Notes: generated by a model not told the origin, from the sequence alone. DNA of 64,000 nucleotides from Geodermatophilaceae bacterium URHA0031 (GCA_000620205.1 JHVP01000011.1:62001-126000), one strand, 5' to 3'; counted from the first letter of the stretch, positions 22,845 to 31,622 are shown. Translations and numbers: made by a program.

Positions 22845-25786
22845 GGCTGGCGCCGGGCGGTGCGGCGGGCGATCCGGGCGGCGAAGACGCCGGCCGACCA
22901 GCCGTTGTCGATGCTGCTGACCACCACGCCGGGCGCGGCCGAGTTCAGCATGGTGAGCAGCGCGCTGAACCCGCCGAAGGAGCTGGCCCCCTGCCCCGCC
23001 GACGTCGGGACGGCGACCACGGGCACCTCGGTCAGGCCGCCGACCACGCTGGCCAGCGCCGCGTCGAGGCCGGCGACGACGACCAGGCAGTCGACGTCGG
23101 TGAGCAGCGCGGGATCCTCCAGCAGCGGCCGGATCCGGCTGCCGCCCACGTCGTCCACCCGGACCACCTCGCTGCCGGTGACCCGCGCGACGAAGGCGGC
23201 CTCGGCGGCGATCGGGGTGTCGCCGCTGCTGGCGCAGAGCACGCCGACCCGGCCGACCGGCTCGGGCACCGGCCCGACGGCGGCGGACATCGCGGCATGG
23301 TCCATGGTCGTGTAGGCGTCGTGCTCGCTCGCCAGGGCCACCAGGGTGTCCGCGCTGGCCCGGACGACGACCGCCGGGTGGTCGGGGTGCTCGCGGCGCG
23401 CCTGGCGGACCAGCGCCAGCACCTGCTCGGTGCTGCGGCCGGTGCCCCGGATGACGTCCGGGCCGGACGCCAGGACGGGCTCGCGGGTCGCCGGGGCAGG
23501 GGTGGCCGGCGGGGTCACCGTGGCGGCCACCCGGGGCGCGGGCTGCGGGGCCACCGGTTCGACCCGCCGGCCGGCCGGACGCGCCGCCGGGCCGCCGAAG
23601 AGTTCGTCGAGCGGCGTCCGCGGCCGGACCGGGGCCTCGTCGTCGACGTCCGGAGCCGCCTCCGGGACGGGCTCCGGGGCGACGGCCCCGGCGGGAGCCC
23701 CGGCCGGCTCGACGAGCAGCGGGGCGAAGCCGCCGGCCGCGTCGGCCGGGTCGGCCGCCCGGTCGTCGGTCAGGTCGTCCAGCGGGGAGGCGGTCATGCC
23801 CTCCATGATGACCGCAGGGGAGGAGGCGGCCGGGACCCTCGTCGGCGGCGGGACCGCCGTGTCGAGCGGTTCGGCCTGCAGGGTCGCCACCTCCCGGGTC
23901 TGGGTGACGCCGGACAGCCGGACCACGCGGTCCCGGCCGGCCCGCTTGGCGTCGTACAGGACGCCGTCGGCGGCGGCGAACAGGGTGCGCCGGTCGTCGC
24001 CGCGGGCGGCCTGCGCGATGCCCACGCTGATCCGCACCGGCACCTCGACACCGAGCGCCGACCAGTCGTGCGCGGCGATCGAGCGCCGGATCCGCTCGAG
24101 CGCCCGCTCGGCCTGCTCGGCGGTCGTCTCCGGCAGCAGGATGACGAACTCGTCGCCGGCCCAGCGGCAGACCTCGTCGGTGTCCCGGCAGCCGTCGACC
24201 AGCAGCTGGCCGACGGCGCGCAGGACCGCATCGCCCCCGGGGTGCCCGGCGGCGTCGTTGATCGCCTTGAACCGGTCGATGTCGACCACGGCCAGGGCGG
24301 GCACCGCCCCGGAGGACAGCAGCCCGTCCAGCCGCGCCTCGGCGTACCGGCGGTTGGGCAGGTGGGTGAGCGCGTCCTCGTAGGCCTGCCGGCGCAGCTG
24401 CCCGGCGGCCCGCTCGGTCTCCAGCAGGCTCTTGCGCCGGCCGAACAGCTCGACCCAGCGGGTCCGCCGTTCGTCCACCCGGTCCAGCTCGTCGGCCAGG
24501 TAGGCCTGCAGGTAGGGCAGCGCGCGGGCGGTGTCGTCGAGCTCGGCGTGCAGGGTGCACAGCTCGCGCAGCGCGGCCCGGCGCAGCCGGGGCAGGCCGT
24601 GCTCGGTGGCCAGGGCCAGTGCCGATGCCAGGTGGTCGTCGGCGGCGCGGGGCTCACCGGAGCGGCGCAGCGCACGGCCCAGCCCGAGCTCGGCGGAGGA
24701 CAGCAGCGCCCGGTCCGCGGACGCCGCGGCGGCGCCGACGACGCTGCGCAGCAGTGCCGCGGCGGCGTCGTGCTCGCCGCCGCCCACCATCGCCCAGCCG
24801 CGGACCACCTGCGCGTCCAGCACCGCCGGGTCACCGGCCGGGAGCTGGTCCAGCGCCCGTTCGGCCAGCGCCCGCGCCTGGCCGAAGTGCGGTGCGGCCG
24901 CCTCGGCGCTGCCGTCGTCCAGCAGGCCCTCGCCCACCTCGGTGCAGAGCGCGGCCAGCCGGGTGGCCGCCTCGGCGGCGAGCGCGGTGGCGGCCTGCCG
25001 TTCGACGTCGCCGGCCCGGTCGCCGGGACGGTCGGCGATCGAGGCGGCGGCGTCGGCGGCCCGGGACTGGTAGTCCAGGGCGAGCGGCATCAGCTCGAGG
25101 TCGGCGAGCACCGCGGCCAGCGAGCTGAGCGTGTGCACCAGCAGCGGGGTGACCGGCAGAGCGGGGTCCAGCAGGCTGGCCGCCTCGACGGCCTCGTCCA
25201 TCGCGGCGTCGACGCGCCGGGAGAGCAGCTCGATGCGGGCGTGCCGGGCCAGTCCCGCGGCGCGCTGCAGGTCGTCGTCCTGGGCGTCGAACGCGGCCCG
25301 CGCGGAACGGACCAGGGCGATCGCCAGCGCGGCGTGGGTCGCGGACTCCGAGCGGCTGCCCCGGTCCAGCGCCCCGGCCGGGACGGCGGCGTCGCGGCCC
25401 CCGACGTGCAGGTCCAGCGGGCCGTCCTGCTCCGGGCCGCCCTCGTCCAGCGGCTCACCGAGCAGCGAGTAGCCGGCCAGCCGGAGCCGGCGCACGAGCA
25501 GCTCGGCGCGCAGCGTGTCCGCCCAGGCCCGGGCAAGCGAGGTGAGCGGGGCGGCGCCGCGGTCGGCGCCCGGGGCGGGCGGCAGGTCGCCGTCGACCTG
25601 GGCCAGCAGCGCCTCGGCCGTGTCCAGCTGCCAGTTCGCCAACGCGGAGCTCACCTGCTGGTGCAGGGGTCCCGGTGGCACCAGGGCAGCCTGCCTGCTG
25701 GTCCCGGTCGTGTCACGCACCGGGGCGCTGGCACGCCGACGGAGCCCGGCCGGCTCACTCGCGCCCCGGGCCCGGCGCAGGCTCAT
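22841..25786 (-). CDS. larB: TPR-like/GGDEF protein fused in frame to LarB
   Basis: One open frame of 981 codons from ATG 25786. Residues about 35-460 are helical and TPR-like. Residues about 465-620 form a GGDEF domain (DALTHLPNRRYAEARL; catalytic loop CRWAGDEFVILLP). Residues about 620-770 are a Pro/Ala-rich linker. The remainder is LarB, the carboxylase/hydrolase acting on nicotinic acid adenine dinucleotide in nickel-pincer cofactor synthesis (GRVGVLCASSGDTPIAAEAA, LVVVAGLDAALASVVGG, VPVVAVPTSAGQGASSFGG, SSIDNGWSAG). No stop separates the parts. Internal ATGs at 23806 and 23797 lack a properly spaced ribosome site, but a separately started LarB cannot be excluded. The start overlaps the upstream GGDEF gene by 4 bp. 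Confidence 0.85.
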   Translation of the reverse strand: MSLRRARGASEPAGLRRRASAPVRDTTGTSRQAALVPPGPLHQQVSSALANWQLDTAEALLAQVDGDLPPAPGADRGAAPLTSLARAWADTLRAELLVRRLRLAGYSLLGEPLDEGGPEQDGPLDLHVGGRDAAVPAGALDRGSRSESATHAALAIALVRSARAAFDAQDDDLQRAAGLARHARIELLSRRVDAAMDEAVEAASLLDPALPVTPLLVHTLSSLAAVLADLELMPLALDYQSRAADAAASIADRPGDRAGDVERQAATALAAEAATRLAALCTEVGEGLLDDGSAEAAAPHFGQARALAERALDQLPAGDPAVLDAQVVRGWAMVGGGEHDAAAALLRSVVGAAAASADRALLSSAELGLGRALRRSGEPRAADDHLASALALATEHGLPRLRRAALRELCTLHAELDDTARALPYLQAYLADELDRVDERRTRWVELFGRRKSLLETERAAGQLRRQAYEDALTHLPNRRYAEARLDGLLSSGAVPALAVVDIDRFKAINDAAGHPGGDAVLRAVGQLLVDGCRDTDEVCRWAGDEFVILLPETTAEQAERALERIRRSIAAHDWSALGVEVPVRISVGIAQAARGDDRRTLFAAADGVLYDAKRAGRDRVVRLSGVTQTREVATLQAEPLDTAVPPPTRVPAASSPAVIMEGMTASPLDDLTDDRAADPADAAGGFAPLLVEPAGAPAGAVAPEPVPEAAPDVDDEAPVRPRTPLDELFGGPAARPAGRRVEPVAPQPAPRVAATVTPPATPAPATREPVLASGPDVIRGTGRSTEQVLALVRQARREHPDHPAVVVRASADTLVALASEHDAYTTMDHAAMSAAVGPVPEPVGRVGVLCASSGDTPIAAEAAFVARVTGSEVVRVDDVGGSRIRPLLEDPALLTDVDCLVVVAGLDAALASVVGGLTEVPVVAVPTSAGQGASSFGGFSALLTMLNSAAPGVVVSSIDNGWSAGVFAARIARRTARRQP

Positions 25787-27537
25787 GAGGCGACCTCGTT
25801 GTCCTCGAACGCCCAGCCGGGACGCCGGCGCACGCCGCCGAGCACCTCGGCCACCAGCTCGTCGACGGACCCCGCGGGGCGGGAGGCGCCGTCGGCCGCC
25901 GGCGCGGCCGGCGGCTGGCCACCGGCGGCCCGGACCCGGTTGCGGCCGCTGCGCTTGGCGGCGAACAGGTGCAGGTCGGCGGCGTCGAACAGCTCGCGCC
26001 AGCTCCGGCCCCCGGTCGAGGTGGCCAGGCCGATGCTGACGGTGACCCCCTCGCCGATGTCCAGCGCGGCCCAGTCGGCGTCGGCGACGGCGGTGCGCAG
26101 CCGCTCGGTGGCGACCACCGCCTGCGGCTCGGCCGTGTTCGGCAGCACCACGAGGAACTCGTCCCCGGCCCAGCGGAACACCTCGTCGCCGGTCCGGCAG
26201 TGCTGCCGGAGCAGCTCGGCGACCCGGCGCAGGACCGCGTCCCCGTGCAGGTGGGAGTGCTCGTCGTTGACCGCCTTGAAGCCGTCGACGTCGATCACCG
26301 CCAGCGACACCGTCTCCCGGTCCGTCCGCAGGTCGTCCAACCGGCGCTCGGCGCTGCGCCGGTTGCCCAGGCCGGTCAGCGGGTCCTCCAGCGCGTGCCG
26401 GCGGAGCACGGCGGTCTGCCGCTGCGCCTCCCGGAGCCGGCTGCGCCGGACGAAGAGCTCGGCCCACAGCTCGCGGCCGGGCAGCCGGGCCCGGCTGGTC
26501 TCGGCCCGGTAGGCGTCCAGCCAGTGCATCGCCTCGACGGTGGAGCCGACCGCGGCGGTGGCCTGGCCCAGCTCGAGCAGGCACTGCCGGTACCGCCGCC
26601 GGTCACCGGCGGCGGCGAACGCGCCGGAGGCGGTCACCAGCAGCTCGACGGCCTCCTCGCCGTGCAGCCGGCCGAGGTCGGCGTCCCGGGCGCAGAGCCG
26701 GCCGAGCAGCCGGGACAGCGCCAGGTCCGTGTACCCCACCAGCCACAGGGCGGCGTCGCCGGACTGCAGGTGCCGGCGCACCCGGCGCAGCGGGCCGACC
26801 GCGTCGTCCAGCTCGCCGCGCAGCGCGACGGCCCAGGCCTGGACCACGTCGAGCAGGTCGGTGTCGGAGTCCGCCGGCTCCCAGGGCAGCTCCCGGGCGC
26901 TGGTGGCACAGCGGACCGCCACGTCGGCGAGCTCGCGGGAGCGGGCCGCGTCGCCGCGGCGGTGCACGGTCTGGGCGAGCTCGGCGTGCTGCTGGGCGCA
27001 CAGCCGGAGCAGCTGCCACTGGTCACCGAGGTCGGGCAGCGCGCCGGCGACCCGGACACCGCGCAGCGCCTGGGCGACGGCGAGCTCCTCGAGGTCGAGC
27101 CGGGTCAGCGCCAGCGACAGCCAGTGGTGCGCCTGGTGCAGCGGCCGGCTGGGGTCCTCGGCGGACACCTGGTCGGCCAGCAGGCTGGCGTCCACGGCCA
27201 GGTGCAGGGCGACGTCGAACCGGTCGGCGGTGACCTCGACGTGCGCCAGGTAGGCCAGCGTCAGGGCCCTTTCGGCTGTCGGCGAGCAGCGCTCGAGGGC
27301 GGCCCGGGCGGTGGCGACCTCGGTGGCCGAGCCGGCGACGTCGCCGTCGAGCAGCGCGGCGCGTGCGGTGAAGGCCGCCGACCAGGCGTCCCAGCAGGGC
27401 TCGCCGGAGCCGGCCAGCGCGTCGGCGACGTCGGCGAGCTCGGCGGAGAAGACCCGGGCGTCGGAGGTGTCGCTGGCCGACAGCAGCCGCCAGCGGGCGT
27501 CCTCGAGCAGCTGGCCGTCGATCGTGCCGGGCCTCAC
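25783..27537 (-). CDS. TPR-like/GGDEF protein (probable diguanylate cyclase)
   Basis: 584 residues from GTG 27537 (GGAGGG 4 nt upstream). About 380 residues of alanine/leucine-rich helical repeats precede a GGDEF domain (EDPLTGLGNRRSAERRL at about 383; catalytic loop FRWAGDEFLVVLP at about 453). The C-terminal tail PAGSVDELVAEVLGGVRRRPGW faintly resembles a linker piece (TPLDELFGG) of the following fusion protein, a clear paralogue. The two genes overlap by ATGA and form an operon. A sensor role for the repeat region is inferred. Confidence 0.92.
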   Translation of the reverse strand: MRPGTIDGQLLEDARWRLLSASDTSDARVFSAELADVADALAGSGEPCWDAWSAAFTARAALLDGDVAGSATEVATARAALERCSPTAERALTLAYLAHVEVTADRFDVALHLAVDASLLADQVSAEDPSRPLHQAHHWLSLALTRLDLEELAVAQALRGVRVAGALPDLGDQWQLLRLCAQQHAELAQTVHRRGDAARSRELADVAVRCATSARELPWEPADSDTDLLDVVQAWAVALRGELDDAVGPLRRVRRHLQSGDAALWLVGYTDLALSRLLGRLCARDADLGRLHGEEAVELLVTASGAFAAAGDRRRYRQCLLELGQATAAVGSTVEAMHWLDAYRAETSRARLPGRELWAELFVRRSRLREAQRQTAVLRRHALEDPLTGLGNRRSAERRLDDLRTDRETVSLAVIDVDGFKAVNDEHSHLHGDAVLRRVAELLRQHCRTGDEVFRWAGDEFLVVLPNTAEPQAVVATERLRTAVADADWAALDIGEGVTVSIGLATSTGGRSWRELFDAADLHLFAAKRSGRNRVRAAGGQPPAAPAADGASRPAGSVDELVAEVLGGVRRRPGWAFEDNEVAS

Positions 27538-27662
27538 GCGTCCCTCCACTCAGCTGTCAGGTCACGCATCCCGCACGTGTCCGGCCGGTGGCGAGGCAGC
27601 TCCCCCCGCACCGGGGACCCGACGCAGGTCGGTCTCCGGGACGGCCGCACTACCCTCACCGG

Positions 27663-28622
27663 ATGCCCAGTGCAGGACACAGCGCAGCGCCGACGGGGTT
27701 CGCCTATCTGGGGCCCGAGGGTACCTTCGCCGAGGCCGCGCTCGCCCACCTCACCCGGTCCACCGGAGGCACCGAGGGGCTCGCGCAGCCGCTGCCGAGC
27801 GTCGGCGCCGCGCTCGCCGCGGTGCGCAGCGGCGAGGTCCGGGCGGCGCTCGTGCCGCTGGAGAACTCGGTCGAGGGCTCGGTGCCGGCGACGATGGACG
27901 GCCTGGTCGACGGCGAGCCGCTGGTGGTCACCCGCGAGGTGTTCCTGCCGGTGGGCTTCGTGCTCGCCGTCCGTCCCGGGACCACGCCGGCCGACGTGCG
28001 GTCCGTGGCCAGCCACCCGCACGCGCTGGCGCAGTGCCGGGCGCGGATCGCCGAGGTGCTGCCCGGTGCCGACGTCGTCCCCACCGCCTCGACGGCCGAC
28101 GCCGCCCGCCGGGTGGCCGCCGGTGAGCACGACGCCGCCGTCTGCGCGGCGATCGCCGCCGAGCGCTACGAGCTGGACGCGCTGGTGCCCGACCTGGCCG
28201 ACCACCCCGGCGCGGTCACCCGGTTCGTGCTGGTCGAGCAGCCGGGCTCGCTGCCCGGTCCCACGGGGGCGGACAAGACGACGGTCACCGCGGTCATCGC
28301 CGACCGCACCGGTGCGCTGCTGGACCTGCTCGCCGAGTTCGCCGTGCGCGGCATCAGCCTCACCCGGATCGAGTCGCGGCCCACCCGGGAGGGGCTCGGG
28401 GTCTACTCGTTCTCCATCGACTGCGAGGGGCACGTGGCGGACGCCCGCGTGGGCGACGCGCTGGCCGCGCTGCACCGGCTCTGCGCCGAGGTGCGGTTCC
28501 TCGGCTCCTACCCGCGGGCCGACAGCCGGCCGGGCAAGCCGGTCGACGAGCGGGTCGGCGACGACGCGTTCGCCGGTGCACAGGCCTGGCTGACCCGGGT
28601 ACGGGAGGGACGGGCGGTGTGA
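27663..28622 (+). CDS. pheA: Prephenate dehydratase
   Basis: 319 residues, monofunctional PheA with no chorismate mutase domain. The start FAYLGPEGTFAEAAL, LVPLENSVEGSV and the catalytic TRF motif in GAVTRFVLV define the dehydratase domain; the ACT regulatory domain (about 215-290) has RGISLTRIESRPTREGLG with the phenylalanine-binding ESRP. It makes phenylpyruvate from prephenate. The ATG at 27663 follows TACCCT with a 6-nt gap, so the transcript is probably leaderless. Confidence 0.96.
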   Translation: MPSAGHSAAPTGFAYLGPEGTFAEAALAHLTRSTGGTEGLAQPLPSVGAALAAVRSGEVRAALVPLENSVEGSVPATMDGLVDGEPLVVTREVFLPVGFVLAVRPGTTPADVRSVASHPHALAQCRARIAEVLPGADVVPTASTADAARRVAAGEHDAAVCAAIAAERYELDALVPDLADHPGAVTRFVLVEQPGSLPGPTGADKTTVTAVIADRTGALLDLLAEFAVRGISLTRIESRPTREGLGVYSFSIDCEGHVADARVGDALAALHRLCAEVRFLGSYPRADSRPGKPVDERVGDDAFAGAQAWLTRVREGRAV

Positions 28623-28810
28623 TCCCGCCGTCCTGCAGCCCGAACTCGTCGCCATGGTCACCGAGTGTGCGCCATCGTCGACGATAAGCAACAGCTTGCG
28701 GTGGAACAGTTCGTCTCATCAGGCACATCCGGTGCATCGGTGTGTCGTTGCAGCACGTCGGTGCGGTGACGTGGTAAACGGCGCACTCGCGAGGACAGGA
28801 GGACAGCGGC
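28623..28810. other. Gene-free stretch with lower GC
   Basis: About 190 bp without a credible gene. It is less GC-rich than its surroundings (for example ACGATAAGCAACAGCTTG around 28681-28698) and should hold the promoter of the next gene, whose ribosome site is AGGAGG 9 nt before ATG 28811. I see no riboswitch or small RNA fold I can name. Confidence 0.5.
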
Positions 28811-29746
28811 ATGGCGCAGCACTGGGTGGCGACGGACTTCGGCGGGCTGGACGTCTTCGAGCTGGTGGACGTCGACGTCCCGCCGCCGGGGCCGGGTGAG
28901 GTGACCATCGCGGTCTCCGCGGCCGGGATGAACCCGGCGGACGCCAAGCGCGTCGCCCGCCCGGGCGACCGCAGCGCGCTGCCGATCCCGATCGGGTACG
29001 AGGTGGCCGGCCGGCTGACCGCGCTGGGCCCGGACACCGAGATCGGCTCGGGTGGCGGCGCGGTCGGGGACGAGGTGCTCGCCTTCCGCATCTCCGGTGG
29101 GTACGCGACCGAGGTCACCGTGCCGGCGTCGGCGGTGTTCGCCCGGCCGGCGTCGCTGGCGCCGGAGGAGGCCGCGAACCTGCTGCTGGCCGGCTGCACG
29201 GCGGCGGAGATGCTGCACGTGACCGGCGTGGGCGAGGGCGACACGGTGCTGCTGCACGGCGCCTCCGGAGCGGTCGGCGTCAGCGTGCTGCAGCAGGCCC
29301 GGCTCCTCGGCGCGCGGGTGATCGGCACGGCCGGGGAGAACCGCGCCGACGTCGTCCGCCGGTTCGGCGGTGAGCCGGTTCGCTACGGCGCGGGCCTGGC
29401 CGACCGGGTGCGGGCGCTGGCACCGCAGGGCGTCGACGCGGCGCTGGACGCCGTGGGCACCGACGAGGCCGTCGACGTGTCGCTGGAGCTGGTCGCCGAC
29501 CGGCAGCGGATCGTCACCATCGCCGCGATGGGCCGGGCCGGGGACGCCGGTATCCGGGCCATCGGGGGCGCGATGCCGGCGAGCGCGGCGTACCGCGACT
29601 CGGTGCGCGCCCGGTTGATCGCGCTCGCCGCCGAGGGGCAGCTCGTCGTCCCGGTGGCGCGCACCTTCCCGCTGGCCGAGGCGGTGGCTGCCCTGGAGCT
29701 GCTGCAGGGCGGCCACCCCGGGGGCAAGCTGGCGCTGCTGCCCTGA
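28811..29746 (+). CDS. NADP-dependent quinone oxidoreductase-like protein (zinc-free MDR family)
   Basis: 311 residues, a medium-chain dehydrogenase/reductase without the zinc-binding cysteines of alcohol dehydrogenases. It has the MDR fold: GMNPADAKR near the N-terminus, the nucleotide-binding DTVLLHGASGAVGVSVLQQAR at about 140-160 and the C-terminal LAEAVAALELLQGGHPGGKLALL. Likely a quinone or enone reductase; the substrate is not known. The ATG at 28811 has a good AGGAGG. The adh gene downstream has its own MerR-type promoter. Confidence 0.88.
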   Translation: MAQHWVATDFGGLDVFELVDVDVPPPGPGEVTIAVSAAGMNPADAKRVARPGDRSALPIPIGYEVAGRLTALGPDTEIGSGGGAVGDEVLAFRISGGYATEVTVPASAVFARPASLAPEEAANLLLAGCTAAEMLHVTGVGEGDTVLLHGASGAVGVSVLQQARLLGARVIGTAGENRADVVRRFGGEPVRYGAGLADRVRALAPQGVDAALDAVGTDEAVDVSLELVADRQRIVTIAAMGRAGDAGIRAIGGAMPASAAYRDSVRARLIALAAEGQLVVPVARTFPLAEAVAALELLQGGHPGGKLALLP

Positions 29747-29750
29747 GCGG

Positions 29751-29781
29751 TTGAGCTGGAGTGCACTCCAGCTCCTAGCGT
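29751..29781 (+). promoter_or_regulatory. MerR-type promoter with 19-bp spacer and perfect dyad (adh promoter)
   Basis: TTGAGC (-35, 29751-29756) and TAGCGT (-10, 29776-29781) are 19 bp apart. They frame a perfect 22-bp palindrome, halves GAGCTGGAGTG and CACTCCAGCTC (29753-29774). An overlong spacer with a central dyad is the hallmark of promoters untwisted by MerR-family activators. The adh ATG is 7 nt after the -10 box (leaderless). The MerR gene one position downstream is the obvious regulator. Confidence 0.88.
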
Positions 29782-29788
29782 CCGCCGC

Positions 29789-30817
29789 ATGCGATCAGTG
29801 CACGGGTACGCGGCCTTCGAGCCGGGTGGGCGGCTGCGGCCCTTCGAGTTCCAGCGGCGCGACCTCCGGGCCGACGACGTCGCCGTCCGGGTGACCCACG
29901 TCGGCGTCTGCCACAGCGACCTGCACGCCGTCGACGGCCTGGCGCCCGGCGCGCCGCCGTTGGTGCCCGGTCACGAGTTCACCGGGGAGGTCACCGCGGT
30001 CGGGTCCGACGTCACCCGCTTCCGGGTCGGCGACGCGGTGGCCGTCGGCAACATCGTCGACTCCTGCGGCGTCTGCGTGAACTGCCTGGCGTCCCGGGAG
30101 CCCTACTGCCTGCAGTTCCCGGCGACGACCTACGGCGGCCGCGACCTGCGCGACGGCAGCCCCACCCAGGGTGCGTACTCCACGGAGTACGTCGTCCGGG
30201 ACGCCTTCGTCTACGCCCTCCCCGCCGGGCTGGACCCCGCCGCGGTGGCACCCTTGATGTGCGCCGGGGTCACCACCTGGTCGCCGCTGCGCCGGGCCGG
30301 CGTCGGCCCGGGCCACTCCGTCGGCGTCGTGGGCCTGGGTGGCCTGGGCCATCTGGCGGTGCGGTTCGCCGTGGCGCTCGGCGCCCGGGTCACGGTGTTC
30401 ACCACCTCGCCGGCGAAGGCGGCCGACGCCCGCGCGCTCGGGGCCCACGACGTCGTGGTCTCCTCCGACGCCGCGGCCATGGCGGCGCTGGCCGGCCGGC
30501 TGGACTTCGTGCTGGACACCGCCTCGGGCGCGCACGACCTCGCCCCCTACCTGGGCGCGCTCCGGCTGGACGGCACCCTGTGCGTGCTCGGGCTCCCGGA
30601 GCGGTACTCGGTCGCGCCGATGAGCCTGCTCGGCCGCAGCCTGACCGTCTCCGGCTCGGCCGGCACCGCGGAGACCCAGGAGATGCTCGACTTCTGCGGT
30701 GAGCACGGTCTCACCGCCGACGTCGAGGTGCTGCCGCTCGCGCAGGTCGACACGGCCTTCACCCGGCTGGCGGCCAACGACGTCCGCTGGCGCTTCGTGC
30801 TGGACGTGACGGCCTAG
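29789..30817 (+). CDS. Zinc-dependent alcohol dehydrogenase (CAD/YahK-like)
   Basis: 342 residues. The catalytic zinc site is in THVGVCHSDLHAVDG and GHEFTGEVTAVG; the structural zinc cysteines are in DSCGVCVNCLASREPYC. The nucleotide-binding motif is VGVVGLGGLGHLAVRFAVALG. This matches the cinnamyl-alcohol-dehydrogenase branch that reduces aldehydes with NADPH. Expression is probably induced by an aldehyde or electrophile through the adjacent MerR regulator. Confidence 0.93.
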   Translation: MRSVHGYAAFEPGGRLRPFEFQRRDLRADDVAVRVTHVGVCHSDLHAVDGLAPGAPPLVPGHEFTGEVTAVGSDVTRFRVGDAVAVGNIVDSCGVCVNCLASREPYCLQFPATTYGGRDLRDGSPTQGAYSTEYVVRDAFVYALPAGLDPAAVAPLMCAGVTTWSPLRRAGVGPGHSVGVVGLGGLGHLAVRFAVALGARVTVFTTSPAKAADARALGAHDVVVSSDAAAMAALAGRLDFVLDTASGAHDLAPYLGALRLDGTLCVLGLPERYSVAPMSLLGRSLTVSGSAGTAETQEMLDFCGEHGLTADVEVLPLAQVDTAFTRLAANDVRWRFVLDVTA

Positions 30818-30820
30818 CGT
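30815..30820 (+). promoter_or_regulatory. -10 box for the MerR gene, overlapping the adh stop codon
   Basis: TAGCGT; its TAG is the adh stop codon (30815-30817). It lies 7 nt before GTG 30828, giving a leaderless start for the regulator while it can also be read through from adh. Confidence 0.6.
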
Positions 30821-30827
30821 GGCGCGG

Positions 30828-31274
30828 GTGACGTCGGACGTGGGCATCCGCGAGGTGTCGGAGCAGACCGGGCTGAGCATCGACACGCTGCGCTGGTACG
30901 AGCGGGAGGGGCTGATCCCGCTGGTGCAGCGCAGCCCGGACGGACGGCGCCGCTACCCGCCGGCCGCCGTCCGCTTCACCCGGTTGGTGCAGGCGCTGCG
31001 CCGGACCGGGATGCCGGTGGCCGACGTCCGGGAGTTCGTCCAGCTCGGGGGCGGCACGCTGGACGTCCACCCGGTCCGGCTCGGGCTGCTGGAACGGCAG
31101 ACCGCCGCGATCGAGCAGCGGCTGGCCGAGCTGACCGAGGACCTCGCGGTGGTGCGGGCCAAGGCGGCCGACTACCGCCGGCTGATCGCCCTGGGCCTGG
31201 ACTGCGAGGACGAACTCGCCGCCCGCGGCCCGCTCGCAGGGGCCCGCCGCGAGCTCGCGAGTGGTGGGGGGTGA
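30828..31274 (+). CDS. MerR-family transcriptional regulator (AdhR/NmlR-like)
   Basis: 148 residues from GTG 30828 (GTG 30819 is also possible). The DNA-binding head is IREVSEQTGLSIDTLRWYEREGLIPLVQRSPDGRRRYPPA, followed by a dimerisation helix. A cysteine in LGLDCEDELA could be a sensor residue. It most likely controls the adh promoter at 29751-29781. The last 15 or so residues (PLAGARRELASGGG) are encoded by a copy of repeat family C and so look acquired. Confidence 0.9.
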   Translation: MTSDVGIREVSEQTGLSIDTLRWYEREGLIPLVQRSPDGRRRYPPAAVRFTRLVQALRRTGMPVADVREFVQLGGGTLDVHPVRLGLLERQTAAIEQRLAELTEDLAVVRAKAADYRRLIALGLDCEDELAARGPLAGARRELASGGG

Positions 31275-31285
31275 GGGGGTCCTTA
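31235..31285. repeat. Repeat family C copy overlapping the end of the MerR gene
   Basis: Read on the minus strand: AAGGACCCCCTCACCCCC, ACCACTCGCGAGCTCGCGG and CGGGCCCCTGCGAGCGGGC. These match the consensus of the family. The element supplies the last codons and the stop of the MerR gene and ends close to the convergent GroES-like gene (stop at 31287). Confidence 0.75.
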
Positions 31286-31286
31286 G

Positions 31287-31622
31287 TCAGAGGTACAGGC
31301 CCGTCGACTCCTCGATCCGCTCGGCGGCGACGGCGTGCACGTCGCGCTCGCGCAGGATGATCAGGTCCTCGCCGTGCACCTCGACCTCGTGCTGGTCCTC
31401 GGGGGAGAACAGCACCTGGTCGCCGACCTTCACCTGCCGCACGTTCGCGCCGACCGCGCGCGCCTCACCCCACACCAGCCGCTTGGCGACCTGGGCGGTG
31501 GCCGGGATGAGGATGCCGCCGCTGGACCGCCGGTCGCCGTCCTCCTTGCGGAGCGAGACCAGCAGGCGGTCGTGCAGCATCTTGATCGGCAGGCCACCGG
31601 CCGCGGCGTCGTCCCCAGGCAC
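31287..31622 (-). CDS. GroES-like co-chaperone protein
   Basis: 111 residues from GTG 31622; a TTG at 31631 in the same frame is an alternative. The GroES-like beta-barrel is recognisable in KMLHDRLLVSLRKEDGDRRSSGGILIPATAQ and VKVGDQVLFSPEDQHEVEVHGEDLIILRERDVHAV. No groEL is adjacent, and true groES lies with groEL in most Actinobacteria, so this is probably a divergent paralogue. TAGCGT lies 8 nt before the GTG, fitting a near-leaderless transcript. Confidence 0.82.
   Translation of the reverse strand: MPGDDAAAGGLPIKMLHDRLLVSLRKEDGDRRSSGGILIPATAQVAKRLVWGEARAVGANVRQVKVGDQVLFSPEDQHEVEVHGEDLIILRERDVHAVAAERIEESTGLYL

Noticed and set aside
23797-23806. Separate start for LarB at internal ATG codons
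   Set aside because: GGAGGG lies only 1 nt before the ATG at 23797 and the ATG at 23806 has no site at all. It is not excluded, but the continuous frame is the simpler reading, so it is kept as a caveat and not annotated as a separate gene.
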